From Mesostigma viride (Eukaryota; Streptophyta; Mesostigmatophyceae; Mesostigmatales; Mesostigmataceae), in the NCBI GenBank assembly GCA_009746045.1, contig RPFO01000256.1:2494730-2558729 (forward strand): 64,000 bases of DNA, in the 5' to 3' direction. Of the stretch, positions 23,590 to 34,840 are shown one piece after another. The notes below the pieces were generated by a model. That model was not told the origin of the DNA. It ran no database searches and was given only the letters and a program-made list of their open reading frames with translations. The translations under genes were made by a program, and so were the position numbers. How positions within the stretch are numbered: position 1 is the first letter of the stretch; every line of letters starts with the position of its first letter.

Positions 23590-24102
23590 GGTAACGCACC
23601 TTGTTGTTCTTGAGTAGTCACGATAGGAGTGGAAGGGGTAGGAGTCGACTTAGCTGGGTTATCTGGATCACCGAAATGACGAGGGCGGCAATAGTCCAGC
23701 GCTCGTAGTCCTAAAGTCAGCGACCCAGTGACTTTCTGCGAGTGCGGCCGTCTAATGTACAGCAGCACGAAGGAAAAGGTGGAACCTACCAAGACGCTAA
23801 TCGTCTCACTAACACCGAACCGAAACCATCACCTATCTACGACAGTAAGCAACATTTCGCAGGAAAACAAAACGAGGGAAAGGAGCTATCTATAAAAGGA
23901 TTTTCCGCTTCGAGCAGGTCTATCTTCTAGGCAGGGCGTGTCCCGAATCGGGCAGCACTACCCCCCCAGCTCGCAGGCGACCCGCCCATTACCTGTCAAG
24001 TAGGTGTCGTCTTCATTTTCCCAGCCGCGGAAGGGTTGATTCAATGACTTATGTTGCAGGGGATCGTCGTCTCGCTCTCTATCTAAAATCCTCCGAGTCC
24101 AT

Positions 24103-24666
24103 TGTTACGCCGCAAGCCTCTACCGCCACCTCTACCTCTACCTGGCCTAATGCTTCCTAGACTAGTAAGGCCGCCTCTAGTTAAACCCCTAGCGAAAGAC
24201 GAACGAGACGATCCAGATCTCAATGCATTTACGTATGTGCTACTGTAATACGCCATAAGCCATTTACACAAACCCGTTTACTCCAGGAATAGAGGAAGGA
24301 AACACAACTACACTGCCGTGACCCAAGCTAATATGTGTTAATTCATTTAACACACGCCGAGTGACCACACAAGGAGTGGAACGTGCATAAATGGTCACCA
24401 ACGGTCCAGCAGGCTCGGGCCGACCTGGCCCTCGCCTTCAGAAACACAGAAACACAGGCAGGTGCACAGATGCACGCCGGACCACTACATTCTACCAAAG
24501 GATAAGGACCACTAATAAAGTACGCGGCGCGGCGCCCAAAAGCACCCAATGTACCACGGTACTGTTACGAGGACAATCGCTAGAACTACAAGTAAACCTA
24601 GAGACAACCGAGGCCAAGGACCTAATTTACGTCCGTAACTACAACGAATTGTTACGCGACGTAACA
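24103..24666 (-). repeat. 5' LTR of the gypsy element
   Basis: Partner of 6383-6946. The outer edge is followed by the duplication ATATC (24667-24671). Flanking DNA on both sides resembles one short retroposon family (compare the CACATATATCCCTGAGAAGG context near 26830), showing that the element landed in an older repeat. Confidence 0.92.
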
Positions 24667-24852
24667 ATATCCCTGTGAAGGGGCGTATGGATTTTAATAC
24701 GTTCTGGGCTACTTCCTGAAAGGCTAGTGTGTAAACTCAGTACACCTGCTCCAGGGGTGCACAAAGTGCACATGCACCACTATGCATTCCAGCAGCTAAG
24801 GTACGGACATAGCTAGGGGCCCCCTAAACCCCCCTCTACGAGCCACGAGGTA
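24667..24852 (+). repeat. Retroposon fragment, right flank of the gypsy element
   Basis: Resembles the 498-bp retroposon at 46818-47315: CCCTGTGAAGGGGC, CACCTGCTCCAGGGGTGCAC and the following C-rich stretch. The part left of the gypsy element is near 6361-6382. Confidence 0.5.
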
Positions 24853-26425
24853 GCCATGGCTGACGGCAGAGCTCATAACCGGCTTTCACGTTTGGGCACC
24901 AAATTCGGCCGTGAATATCACATCGCTTCGTCTTTCTAAGAGGCACACTCTGATATAGTTTTCTGAATTAATTACGCAATATATGACGAGCAAACGCTCA
25001 TCTACGCAACGCAGGGCTCCTGGCGGCTGCGCTACTAAGCCCTGAAAATACGTCTGCAGCGCCGGCTGCGCCGCCCTCAGGTCCGGAAGGCAGCGGTGAG
25101 ATAGCTAGTCGCGCACTGGTGGTGGTTGCCCAGCCCCCCGGGCTTGCCTCGCCAACATCTACGTCGCCTGAGCCCAAGCGCAGTCGCCCTGCCGAGCCGC
25201 ACTAGGACGAGATCGCCTTTGACGCATCACCGCACCTGGAGCCCTACTGGACTCGAACCCCGGTCCGAGCCTTCATGGAAGACGTGTTTTTTGGCACGCA
25301 CGCCTCGCTTGTAGCCCTGTGCTCGCACCTCATAATATATCCCACAACCGCGGCCGCTGGCCAAACGGCCTTCCTTGCCCCGCCGAGGATCTCCAGATCA
25401 CTCCCCTAATGAAACGCCCCCGGCTCCAACGCTTCGCCCTCTGCATGCTCCCTCCTCGGGCGCTCCGACGCCGAGATATATGCCCCCCCCCTCCCACCGT
25501 CGTGACAGAAACCATCGTCCGCACCCTTTCGAGCAGCACGTGGCCCCCCTTGCCGCAGATGTACGCCGGTGGCGGCAATGGGCGGCATGCTATAGGGCTG
25601 CTGAGCTCCCTCGTGCACCTTTCCATGCACCGTCGCCTCCACCTCCACCCTCCTCGCCTCCACCTCCACTGCCACCTCCACCTCCACCGCCGCCCTCAAG
25701 GCCCAGCTCCTCGACATCGACCAGCGCCTCAAGGACACCGCCATCGCCATTGAGTGCATGCCAAACACCGCAGGCATCACCGCCCAGGCCAGGCGGTGAA
25801 GGACATTGCCGCCAAGCCGGCCCCCGCTGGCGGGCCCAGGCGGCGACTCCCCTCCCACCCAGACCTGGGCGGACCTGCTCAAGCATGCACCACACCACCT
25901 CCACCACCTCCACCATCGTGGCACAGCTCAAGCAACAAGCCCTCGACCTCCACGAGGAGGCCGACCGCACCCAGCGCAGCCACAATGTCATCGTCAAGCA
26001 CTTCCACCAGCCTGCAGATGAGACCTCGACGACTCTTCTCGATCACGGCATTTAAGCGTGACATTCTTGCCCCCATGCACCTCACTGGTGAGCTGCGGAT
26101 GTCGGCTGCCCGCCTTCCCCGCGTGCGGGGTACAAGTAAGGCTGGCCCGGCCCCCGTGCTCCTCAGTCCTCACCATTAAGTATACATGGCGGATAAGCTG
26201 TCGTGCCGCAAGAAGCTCTCGAGGACTCGCTACACGCTGGACGACGACCTGACCCTGGCGGCCTGGCCCAGCAACAACGACGACGCGAGCTATGGCCGAC
26301 CTACCTCCAGCTCCGGCAGAGCGCAGGGGGGAAACCGGTATAATGGAGGGCCGGGGGACGTCATCCACGTCGACCACAAGCCCTGGCAGGCACCCCCTGC
26401 CACCTCATCAGCAAACCCAGTCTAG
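24853..26425 (+). pseudogene. LINE ORF1 region, copy 1 (degraded)
   Basis: Contains a 5' leader (about 24853-25085) and an ORF1-like coding region now read in several frames. Landmarks shared with copies at 33886, 46411 and the inverted one at 27401: EPKRSRPAEPH, HASLVALCSHL, MKRPRLQRFAL, QHVAPLAADV, a long Thr/Ser or Pro stretch from ACCTCC repeats, ADLLKHA, a helical segment (LHEEADRTQRSHNVIVKHF) and the end VIHVDHKPWQAPP. The order coiled coil then compact C-terminal domain fits an RNA-binding LINE ORF1, but this copy has frameshifts and stops (for example CACTAGGAC near 25203). It forms an inverted pair with 27401-29035. Confidence 0.65.
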
Positions 26426-26479
26426 GGAATATATCAGTAGTGTATAGATTAGTAAGCGGCTTCAAACGATGATGTTCTC

Positions 26480-26830
26480 ATCAGGCGTTTTATCCACACA
26501 TGTCGATACATTGATGATGTCATTGCTTTCGACAACCCTGATTTCGCAACCCATTTGTATATCACCCGGCTGGTCTGCCTGGTGGCATCTACCGGCACAA
26601 GCGTCCCTCACATTAAAGCTCGATCACGTCGGAGGATACTCATTGCAATTACCTCGATCTTAACCCATAACAAGAAGGGCTGGCGTACGGCTGTCTATGA
26701 TAAGCGCAAGGATCCCAAATACCAGCAAATTCCTTTTATTCGTTACCCCGATATATTCACAGTCTCCTTTCCCACACAGCAAAATATGGTGTTGTTCTTA
26801 GTATCTCCGTTGGGAGTACATGTAGCATGC
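26480..26830 (+). pseudogene. Reverse-transcriptase-like fragment (YIDD, VYDKR)
   Basis: The plus-frame reading CRYIDDVIAFDNPDF followed about 60 residues later by WRTAVYDKRKDPKYQQ and IRYPDI. The YIDD box and the VYDKR block resemble Penelope-like or related unclassified reverse transcriptases, and differ from the YADD-type LINE in this window. Only this C-terminal RT piece is seen; no endonuclease domain is visible. Downstream DNA joins a dispersed repeat (26870-27190). Confidence 0.55.
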
Positions 26831-26869
26831 ACATATATCCCTGAGAAGGGGCATATGGCTTTTGCCTTT

Positions 26870-27190
26870 GCACCGTGTGCAAATGGATTTTTGCCTTTGC
26901 ACCGTGTGCAGTTCTTGGACGTTTGGAATCATGGCATGGCTAACGTAATGACTGACTATAGCTAGACCTTTTCAGTGGTTTCCCATTTGCGGGTATTTCC
27001 TCGTACATGGTGGGAGAGCAATCGCAGCAATGGTGCTTACCACTAGACACTCCCGGCCAGAGGCTCGAAACACACGCCCTGATCATGCAAGCAAGCTGTT
27101 TCCGGCCCCACCGTCTATAGGTCATCTCAGTCGCTCTACACGTAAGCCAGCCATAATTTCAATGCACAAGGCTACACATGTCCAGGGCAT
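26870..27190 (+). repeat. Dispersed repeat family F, copy 1
   Basis: Blocks TTTGCACCGTGTGCA (twice), CCTTTTCAGTGGTTTCCC, CACTCCCGGCCAG, AAGCTGTTTCCGGCCCC and AATGCACAAGGCTACACA recur at 32635-32737 plus 33790-33885, 37845-38000, 43530-43960, 45985-46172 and 46173-46412. No coding frame is conserved, so it behaves as a 3' untranslated or SINE-like part of a retroelement. Confidence 0.65.
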
Positions 27191-27416
27191 GGCTTCTCAG
27201 CAGAGCCATCTAGTGACTCTCTGCATCCGCAGAGCTCTTGGCTAAATCATCCATGGGGAGTCTCATTATAGGCAGAGCTTGGCTACATGCTTAACTCAGG
27301 CATAATCCATGGGGATCGAGGGCCATTATGGGTGCACATGCGCGTAGACGTGTGCGCCAGTGACGTGCTAGGCTATAAGCCTGACTAATCTACACTACTG
27401 TTATACATTCCCTAGA
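27191..27416 (-). repeat. Short retroposon family copy (head CTAGGGAATATA)
   Basis: Read on the minus strand it starts near CAGTCTAGGGAATGTATAAC and runs through CAGTAGTGTAGATTAG and GCACCCATAATGG. It matches 35325-35545 and 46818-47315. It abuts the 3' end of the inverted ORF1 copy. Confidence 0.55.
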
Positions 27417-29035
27417 CTGGGGTTGCTGGGGTGGCAGGGGGCGCCTGCCAGGGCTTCATGGTCGACGACTCGACGTGGATAACGATTGACCGCCCCCCTC
27501 CAGCATATGCAGACCGGTTTCCCCCCTGCCGGCTCTGCCGGAGCTGGAGGTAGGTCGCCAAGGTAAGGTCGGCCATCTAGCTCCTGTCGCCGCTGTTGCT
27601 GTGCCAGGGTCAAGACGTCGTCCAGCGTGTAGGAAGCGGTCCCCGAGAGCTTCTTGCGGCACAACAGCTTATCTGCCATGTACAGTACTTAAAGGTGAGG
27701 AGCACGGGTCGGCCGGGCCAGCCTTACCCCGCACGCGGGGAAGGCGCGAGACAGCCGACATCCGCAGCTCACCAGAGAGTTATACATGGGGGCGCTGAGA
27801 ATGTCGCGCTTGGCAAGCTAGAGACTCTGAGTCCTCACCTGCCCTCTTGTTGAAGTGCTTGCCAAGCACTGACGATGACATTGTGGCTGCGCTGGGTGAG
27901 GTCGGCCTCCTCGCGGAGGTCGAGCGTTTGTTGCTTGAGCTGTGCCGCGATGGTGGAGGCGGTGGAGGTGGTGTGGTGCTTCGATCAGCCCAGGTCTGCA
28001 GGTGTCCGAGGAGCATCGCTGCCGCCGGGCCAGCAGATGCCAGCTGGGCAGCGATGTCCTTCACCTCCTGGGCGGTGAGGCCTGCGGTGTTTTGCAGGCA
28101 CTCAATGGCGATGGCGCGTTGTCCTTGAGGCGCTGGTCGATGTCAAGGTGCTGGGCTTTGATGTCGGCGGTGAAGGTGGAGGCGGCAGTGGAGGTGGAGA
28201 CTGGAGGCGAGGAGGGTGGAGGTGGAGGTGACGGTGATGGAAACTGTGAGGGAGCTCAGCAGCCAGCGTGCCGCCCAGTGCTGCCACATCTGCAGCAAGG
28301 GGTGTCACGTGAGCACTTCTCGAGGGCTTCCTGAAGGATGGAGCAGTAGGCTGCGGAAATGGTAGGAGCCCAGATCTCGCCATCCGACTTAGCGCATGAG
28401 AAGTGATCGGCAGAGGATGAGGTGCTGAAGGTGGGGGCTGGGTAGGGGTTTGGTATGGTCCGTCACAGACGGTGAGGGGACACCATGTGCCGTCTTGGTA
28501 GATGAGGCGATTGATGCTGTGCAAATGGAGGCATGTGCAGGTCGTAAAGCGAGGCGGCGTAGTCCCCGTAAAAGATGCAGGGCAGGGCAATGCATGGCCG
28601 GCCGGGGCCAGGTTGGTCCAGTTGTGGTCGGCGACATTGAAGCTAGGATATCAGCCGAGAGGGCGGTTCTGACTTCTGGTCCACGGGCGCGATTCCGCTG
28701 GGCGGTTGCGTTTGGGGTCAGGGGAGGCCCAGGGCGAGGCCGCAGGAGCCGAGTGCACTACTAACGCTTAAGTAGTGCATGTCACCGCTGCCTGATGGGC
28801 TGAGCGGGGTTGCAGCCGGAGCTGCATGCAGGCGAAGTTCAGTCTAATTGGCTCAACGCAGCCTCCAGGCTGCGTTGCGTAGTAGTCGAGCGTTTGCCCG
28901 CCATAATATTGCGTTTTAGTTTCGGAAAAAAAATTCAGCGTGTGCGTCTCAGAAAGACGAAGCGATTGTGACATTCACAGCCGAAATTGGTGCCCAAACG
29001 TGAAAGGTATGAGCTTTGCCGTCAGCCATGGCCAT
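27401..29035 (-). pseudogene. LINE ORF1 region, copy 2 (inverted, degraded)
   Basis: The mirror of 24853-26425 on the minus strand, including the leader near 28800-29035 (GCCATGGCTGACGGCA, TTTGGGCACCAA, TCGTCTTTCTGAG) and the coding end near 27420. The ACCTCC-rich low-complexity stretch lies at about 28150-28240. Its arms of about 1.6 kb and spacer of about 1 kb with copy 1 make a large imperfect inverted repeat. No single frame stays open. Confidence 0.65.
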
Positions 29036-30215
29036 GCCCTGGCAAGGTTGTGTCCTGTCCCCATCTGTTCATTATTGTCGTGGATCACGTCATGCGCCGG
29101 GCACGTGCGCGCTTTACTGCTCTTAAGGGGTTCGAGCCAGGCTTGGACACGTGAAAGAGCACGGCGGGGTTAGACCTGGTTACCGCCTTGCCGACCTGAT
29201 TTATGCGGATGACGACACCACCCTCATCGAGAGCCCCGAGCACATTCAGACCTGGCTGGACTGTCTGGGCCTGGAGGCGCGGGCGGTGGGGTTGGAGATT
29301 AGTGTCAAAACTGAGGCGATGGTGATTGGGGCCTCCAGTACACCACCGCTGCCGCGCCTGCTCGACGGGACGGAGGTCCCGTTCCGCGACCGCTTCAAGC
29401 TGTTGGGGAGTTGGCTTCCTGACACTGCCGACGATGTGGACACCCGCATCGGCCTTGCCTGGGCCAAGCTCCGTTCGCTCAAACCCTACTGGCGCATGAA
29501 GGGCCTGGGCGAGCACCGCAAGCGCATGCTCTTCAAGGTCCTCGTCCTCACGGTGCTCACGTATGGCGCCGAGGCGTGGACACTCACACCCAACCTGGCA
29601 GCTAGGCTAGACGGCACGGTTTACAGGATGCTCCGACAGGTCCTCAACGTAGGGTTTTCCGAGCGTCCGTCATCAGAGTCTTCGTATCATGGCATGCCTC
29701 GTATTTCGGACGAGATTAGGCAGCGTAGGATAGCCTTTGTAGGACACCTTGCTCGCACCAGCCAGGTCGACACCGCCCTTGGCCTGGCCGGCCCCCAGCG
29801 GCTTGGCCAACCAGGGCGACACATTCTGACCTGGCCTGGCCCCGAGGGCATTCCCAAAAGGGTAGGGAAACCTGTCACGACCTACGTCCAGATGTTGCTG
29901 GACGACCTAGTGGTCCCAGCCCAGTTTGAGCACCGCATCCACTCTCTCTCCCGTCTTTGGACTGCCATGCAGGACAAGACGCGGTGGACGAAGATTGTCA
30001 AGGCGCACACGCCCGACCCTGTGGGCAAGCCCCCTTCCCCCCAAGCGGAGGAGGCGTTTTGATGAGTAGTGTAGTGAGGATTTTCTAGACTAGATAGCTT
30101 AGAGTTAGGCTAGTTCGATCACGCGGCTTCCTCCACCCCATCCATCATGGAATATGTGCTACATGATCTCCCCACGGAGGCATGTTATAATTTAACTTAA
30201 TTTAATTTAATGGCC
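29036..30215 (+). pseudogene. LINE ORF2, C-terminal half with RT motif YADD, and 3' tail
   Basis: Truncated at the 5' end: it begins within the reverse transcriptase (CPHLFIIVVDHVM) and reads open to 30062. The active-site box LIYADD lies at about 29199-29213. It is followed by RFKLLGSWL, the LINE connector LTYGAEAWTL and RRIAFVGHLART, typical of the region after RT in endonuclease-type LINEs. The coding part ends PQAEEAF. A 3' tail (GGATTTTCTAGACTAG to the TTTAATTTAAT end) recurs at 30392-30540 and 44670-44800. The endonuclease and early RT are missing, so this copy cannot move alone. Confidence 0.85.
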
Positions 30216-30544
30216 ATGCCCGATAAGGTACTTAATTTCTATGCTGACACTTCACCCGCCAAGGTAAGTGCCTACGTGCACACAGAAGAGTAAGGAGGCT
30301 ATCTAAACGAGCTTTAAAATCGTGCAAATCTGTTGTGGTTTATAGACTGGTGAAATCAGGTTTAGTAGGTGGCTATGGGCATAGGTTTTGATGAGTAGCG
30401 TAGATAGGCTTTTCTAGACTAGATATAGCTTAGAGTTAGGTTAGTTCGATTACGCGGCTTCCTCCACACCACCCATCCAACCTGGAATATGTGCTACATG
30501 ATCTCCCAACGGAGACATGTTATAATTTAATTTTTTTAATTTAA
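30216..30544 (+). repeat. Spacer with a second LINE 3' tail
   Basis: 30392-30540 repeats the LINE tail (TTTTCTAGACTAGAT, CACGCGG-like and ATGTGCTACATGATCTCC) and ends in a T/A-rich run. 30216-30391 holds nothing I recognise. The TTAA at its end is the target of copy C. Confidence 0.6.
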
Positions 30545-32243
30545 CCCCTAAATGGGCAGAAATACTGCCGATGCATCGGCTGTAACTTCACAATTTTGCA
30601 AACCAGATGCCATCCAACCCACCCATATCCAATGGCTGTCCTTGGGGGCCAAGCATGTCCATGAGTTGCCCTTCGGGTTGGTATATCACAACCTTACATA
30701 TATGCAGGGTAGGCCATGTATAACTGCCGTCAAAGTCAGGGGGGTCAAGACGAGCGTTTTCATTTTTGGTAGAATGTGCATTGTGAATTATGTTATGAGA
30801 GCTAGGCACCTACCACTTCAGGGATGATAAACAATTAGTTGCTGAACAGTTTGAGCCATTGGGGTCATCATTTGGGTGGGTATACCAGCAGTTACACCCA
30901 GTACAGCCCATAGGGGTACCGGTGGTAAAAAGCAACCAAGGGGGTAGGGGTGGGCATACTACCTACTAATACCTACTAATATGGCCCCCAACCATGCCAC
31001 ACAATACATTTCCCTTCCACAATGATGGGGAAACATAACTGCATCATCACACTGCCCTTACATGGCACCTATGTGCAGGTGCCACCTTGTCCATGCACGT
31101 AGGTAACGTGGTACGGATACCCTACGCAAGGCATGCATTCTAGGAGGCAGCCACCAACAAACTAGTGATTTTAAGCCTATTTCAGCCTGCCCTAGCAAGG
31201 ATAAACTAGGCCTAAGCTGCTATAGCTTGCCAGGTGATGGCCAGCACACCTGGTGGCACATGCTGACAATGGGAAGCTTCTACTCACCGGTTACATGCTT
31301 GATGATGCCACAGAGACCAGCCAACTGCCTCACACTCATGCAATATGTGTGTGGGAAATGTATAACAAACATATATGGAGGTATTCAAACCCATACAGAC
31401 TCTAAAACTTATCACCATCACCCTGTGGCAGGTCAACTGACTGGTGGAAGCATCTAAGAAGGGTGTTTTAGAAAGGGGCCAGGCCAGGGTCAAGAAAGAG
31501 CATGAATAATGCAAAAAGAATGTGCTACACAAGCTAGAACGTATATATGAACGTCAAACATCGATAGGAAAACGATGCTTAAGCTTTACCAGGCATGGAT
31601 GGCGTTACCTTGGCCCAGGCGGTGGCCGCAAAATGGCGCATTTCGGCACGCCAAAGTTGTGCAGCATGGTCGCTGGATTCGGCGATTTCTGGCCACCCTT
31701 GCACGTTTACGACTACTATGTATCATAAAAAGTACAAAGAAACCAATATATCCTTTAAAATACGCCGGAAAGGTATTGCTGTCAACGTTTCTATCGTCCG
31801 GCCTGATCGCAGTTTTTTCCAGCAAGAACGCTGCCGACACCTATCAAATGGCATTCCCGCGAACCAAAAATTGGCCTGTATCATCTTTAGGACGTATAAA
31901 ATCAATTTCCTGAGTTTGGTCAGAAAATTCGAACGAAAACGTAAATGCCATGCGTGGGCGCAAGCCGCCATGGCCAGGTCGTCGTTTTCCGGAATGCACG
32001 TTGTACGCGAAAAAGTACCCTGACCCCTTGTACTTTGACCGACCAGAACACCTCTATAACTTTGTCAGAAGTATGCAAACCCTAGTACCATGCTGTGAGG
32101 AAAATTATAAACTTTCGATCTTCTCAGCTAAACTTTTCCTAATTCTCAATAGTTTTCGCGGCATTTGGTCCCCCGAGAAGGGGCCGACGTGTCGGCTGTA
32201 ACTCAGTTTTAGGCGGAAAATCGGCAGCCAGACCATTTAGGGG
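30545..32243 (+). mobile_element. Non-autonomous TTAA/CCC DNA element, copy C
   Basis: The 1699-bp element has the same tips (CCCCTAAATGG / CCATTTAGGGG), TTAA on both sides (30541-30544 and 32244-32247) and the same subterminal palindromes as copies A and B. It is inserted at the A/T-rich tail of a LINE. It differs from A by scattered single-base changes. No transposase gene is seen, so an autonomous partner must lie elsewhere. Confidence 0.87.
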
Positions 32244-32247
32244 TTAA

Positions 32248-32737
32248 TGGGCATAGGTATACGCTTTTCGGCGGTTGTGTTAGAACGGCTAAGGGCGGCA
32301 TGCAAGGCGCAGGCGTACTTCCATGGGCTGAGTCTCTGTGACGATCGATCCAACTACCAGCGCATTCATACCCAGCATTCGACAGATCGAACCTCCTTGG
32401 ACCCATAGTGCATTGGGTTTGGGGAGGAGAGCATTCGATCAAAGCATCGCAGATGATCGAGCTAGTTTCGATAAGCATATCAGTGGGGCGGAATGCTACG
32501 CAGCAATGGTGCGCAAAGCAACAGGATCGAGTTTTGTGCAGCAGTGAGATACAGACATGGGAACGTTGTGGTGGTGGCTCGTCGCTGCCGCTTATGGAAG
32601 GCCCGAACATAATTAATAATGACTGACTAGCTATAGACCTTTTCAGTGGTTTCCCATTTGCGGGTAGTTCCTCGTAAATGGTGGGAGAGCGATCGCAGCA
32701 TTGGTGCTCACCACTAGACACTCCCGGCCAGTTAGGC
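32248..32737 (+). repeat. Spacer and family F repeat, left part
   Basis: 32635-32737 is family F (CCTTTTCAGTGGTTTCCC, CACTCCCGGCCAG). It is broken off by the next element and resumes at 33790 (GCACACTCCCTGA, AAGCTGTTTCC). 32248-32634 shows no feature I can support. Confidence 0.55.
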
Positions 32738-33789
32738 TACAGGCATTCACGCCTTAAGTTGGGTTCGAGGGTTTCTTGGGGTCAACCCAACTTAAGGCGT
32801 GAACCCAACTTAAGCCGTTACGTTACCATAACTTGCGACCCCCAGCCCTGCTGAAGGACTTCAGGGTGTCTTTTGAAAGCTCTCGTCAAGGCCGATCGAA
32901 CTGCACTAAAGAATTCACCATCAAAGTCGTATTTCGGGTCGGAACTTGGATCAGTGCAAGTCCTCAAACCGGCTGTGGGCAGGTGAAGCACCCCACCGTG
33001 CTAGCCAAAACTTGGTGTGCTGCACTACAGGGCATGCGCGTTCTATGCGCGGTAAGCGTGGCTATTTACTGTCTCTCTAGCCTCGTCTTCCCTAGTAGCA
33101 TCCGGACTCAAACAGTAATCCCGTCCATGGCCACTGTCACCAGGACTGGTCTAATAACGGTCGGTGAACGGTTTAGTGCACGTGAATGCCAACAACGTTG
33201 CTGATCCCGGCGAAATATGTCCGACGCCATGTCAGAGAGCGCAGCAACCCTTACGACAAGAAGGCCATAGCCGTTCAATTTTTGCTGGTTTGACAGCTTG
33301 CCCTTGCCACCTAGTGCCTTCTCGCCTGTGGTGTCTCGTTTCTGCTTTTTGTTGGACGCTGCCCCGCTGCCCGAAAACAGTGCGTTCCATTTGGCCTTAT
33401 CAGTTTTGTCGGCCATTGTGTCGCATTTACGATGGGTTCTAATGTGACGAACGCGTTTGAACAGCAAGCCGTTTGCCCACTATGTATATAATACAATGAT
33501 GACTGATTTCAGCGCCCAACTGACCAAGACATGCAGTGAATTTTATAGATCCTTAGTGTTGGATGGCGCGGAAACCCTGTCGGACCACCGGCGCGGGAAA
33601 AAACTCAAGTCGCGGCAGTAAAAAATCAGTGCTGGCCACACCGCGCTAGAAGCCCCTACACGCCTTAAGTTGGGTTTTTCCTAGTACATCCATCAGCCTT
33701 AAGTTGGGTTCGCCATGCAGCCAACTGCGACCCAACTTAAGGCGTGAACCCAACTTAAGCCAACCCAACTTAAGGCGTGAATGCCTGTA
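32738..33789 (-). mobile_element. DNA element with 28-bp inverted ends and CTTAAGTTGGGTT repeats
   Basis: The two ends are inverted repeats beginning TACAGGCATTCACGCC. Several subterminal copies of CTTAAGTTGGGTT, in both orientations, occupy about the first 80 and last 130 bp. It splits a family F repeat, which shows insertion; comparison with an unbroken copy near 43700 leaves only GC duplicated, or TA if the element starts at CAGG. A minus-strand ORF from 33416 starts MADKTDKAKWNALF and is Lys/Gly rich. It might be a transposase N terminus but is too short to place. The superfamily is uncertain. Confidence 0.7.
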
Positions 33790-33885
33790 GCTAGAAGCAC
33801 ACTCCCTGATTAAGCAAGCTGTTTCCGCCCCCACCGTCTAGGTCATCCGTAGTCGCTCAGCACGTAAGCCTGCCATATAATTTCA

Positions 33886-34616
33886 GTCACCTCCACCTCC
33901 ACCCTCCTCGCCTCCACCTCCACTTACCTCCACCTCCACCGCCGCCCTCAAGGCCCAGCTTCTCGACATCGACCAGCGCCTCAAGGACACCGCCATCGCC
34001 ATCGAGTGCATGCAGAACACCGCAGGCATCACCGCCCAGGCGGTGAAGGACATTGCCGCCAAGCCAGCCCCCGCTGGCCCAGGCGACGACGCCCCTCCCA
34101 CCCAGACCTGGGCGGACCTGCTCAAGCACCACGCCACCTCCACCACCTCCACCATCGCGGCACAGCTTAAGCAAGCCCTCGACCTCCGCGAGGAGGCCGA
34201 CCGCACCCAGCGCAGCCACAATGTCATCGTCAAGCACTTCGACCAGCCTGCAGACGAGACCTCGACGACTCTTCTCACGGCATTTAAGCGCGACATTCTT
34301 GCCCCCATGCACATTACTGGTGAGCTGCGGATGTCGGCTGTCCGCCGGCCTCCCCCGCGCGCGGGGTAAGGCTGGCCCGGCACCCGTGCTCCTCACCTAC
34401 ATGGGGGACAAGCCGTTGTTTCTTAAAAACCACAAGAAGCTCTCGAGGACTCACTTCACGCTGGACGACGACCTGACCCTGGTCCAGCAACAACGGCGAC
34501 GCGAGCTATGGCTGACCTACCTCCAGATCCGGCAAAGCGCAGGGGGGAAACCGGTATACTGGCGGGGGGACGTCATCCACGTCGACCACAAGCCTTGGCA
34601 GGCACCCCCAGTCTAG
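33886..34616 (+). pseudogene. LINE ORF1 region, copy 3 (5' truncated)
   Basis: Starts abruptly in the ACCTCC stretch next to a family F end. It then reads KAQLLDIDQRLKDTA, ITAQAVKDIAAKPAPAG, WADLLKHH, QALDLREEADRTQRSHN and TAFKRDILAPMHITGELRMS. It shifts frame near the CGCGCGGGGTAAG stretch and continues with LSRTHFTLDDDLTLVQQQ to VIHVDHKPWQAPPV. The GGTAAG after CGCGCGGG recurs in all copies and might be a true splice donor or just shared decay. This is the best-preserved ORF1 C-terminal part in the window. Confidence 0.65.
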
Positions 34617-34840
34617 GGAATATATCAAGGAGACAACCCAGTCTAGGGAATATATAATTAATTAATTAATTAGACTCGTGCTCCCGTTGGGGAGTCACGG
34701 AGCATTAACCCCGATGGATGGATGGATGGGTGCAACATTCCTACCGGTCTAATCTATCTACATTGGCTACATACTACATCTATCTAACAGCATTCTAACT
34801 ACAACATCTATCTAGGCAGCCGCACGCTGCCCGAGGGGGA
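34617..34840. repeat. Retroposon junctions and ATGG repeat
   Basis: Two copies of CAGTCTAGGGAATATAT are followed by a TTAATTAA run. Then come CTCGTTGGGGAGTC-type sequence, GATGGATGGATGG and CCTACCGGTCTAATCTATC. The latter part recurs at 44845-45200 and marks the 3' end of another LINE copy on the minus strand. Confidence 0.55.

Larger units (their letters stand above)
6383..24666 (-). mobile_element. Ty3/gypsy LTR retrotransposon (chromovirus type) with nested insertions
   Basis: The two LTRs (6383-6946 and 24103-24666) are 564 bp each and run TG to CA. By eye I see one difference between them. The target duplication ATATC sits at both outer edges. A polypurine tract (G8-AGG on the minus strand) abuts the LTR at 6947. 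A TGG-starting primer-site candidate follows the other LTR. Parts in order of transcription are an ORF with a viroplasmin-like domain, gag, protease, reverse transcriptase, RNase H, integrase, chromodomain and a further long ORF. Four later elements are nested inside (7067-10513, 13811-15513, and 17000-19336 holding 17183-18882). Counting those, the coding part has roughly half a dozen or more breaks. LTR similarity implies a young insertion. Confidence 0.92.

Noticed and set aside
25406-25924. Minus-strand Val/Glu/Gly-rich ORFs in the ORF1 regions
   Set aside because: Antisense of the ACCTCC-rich stretch; a by-product of low complexity.
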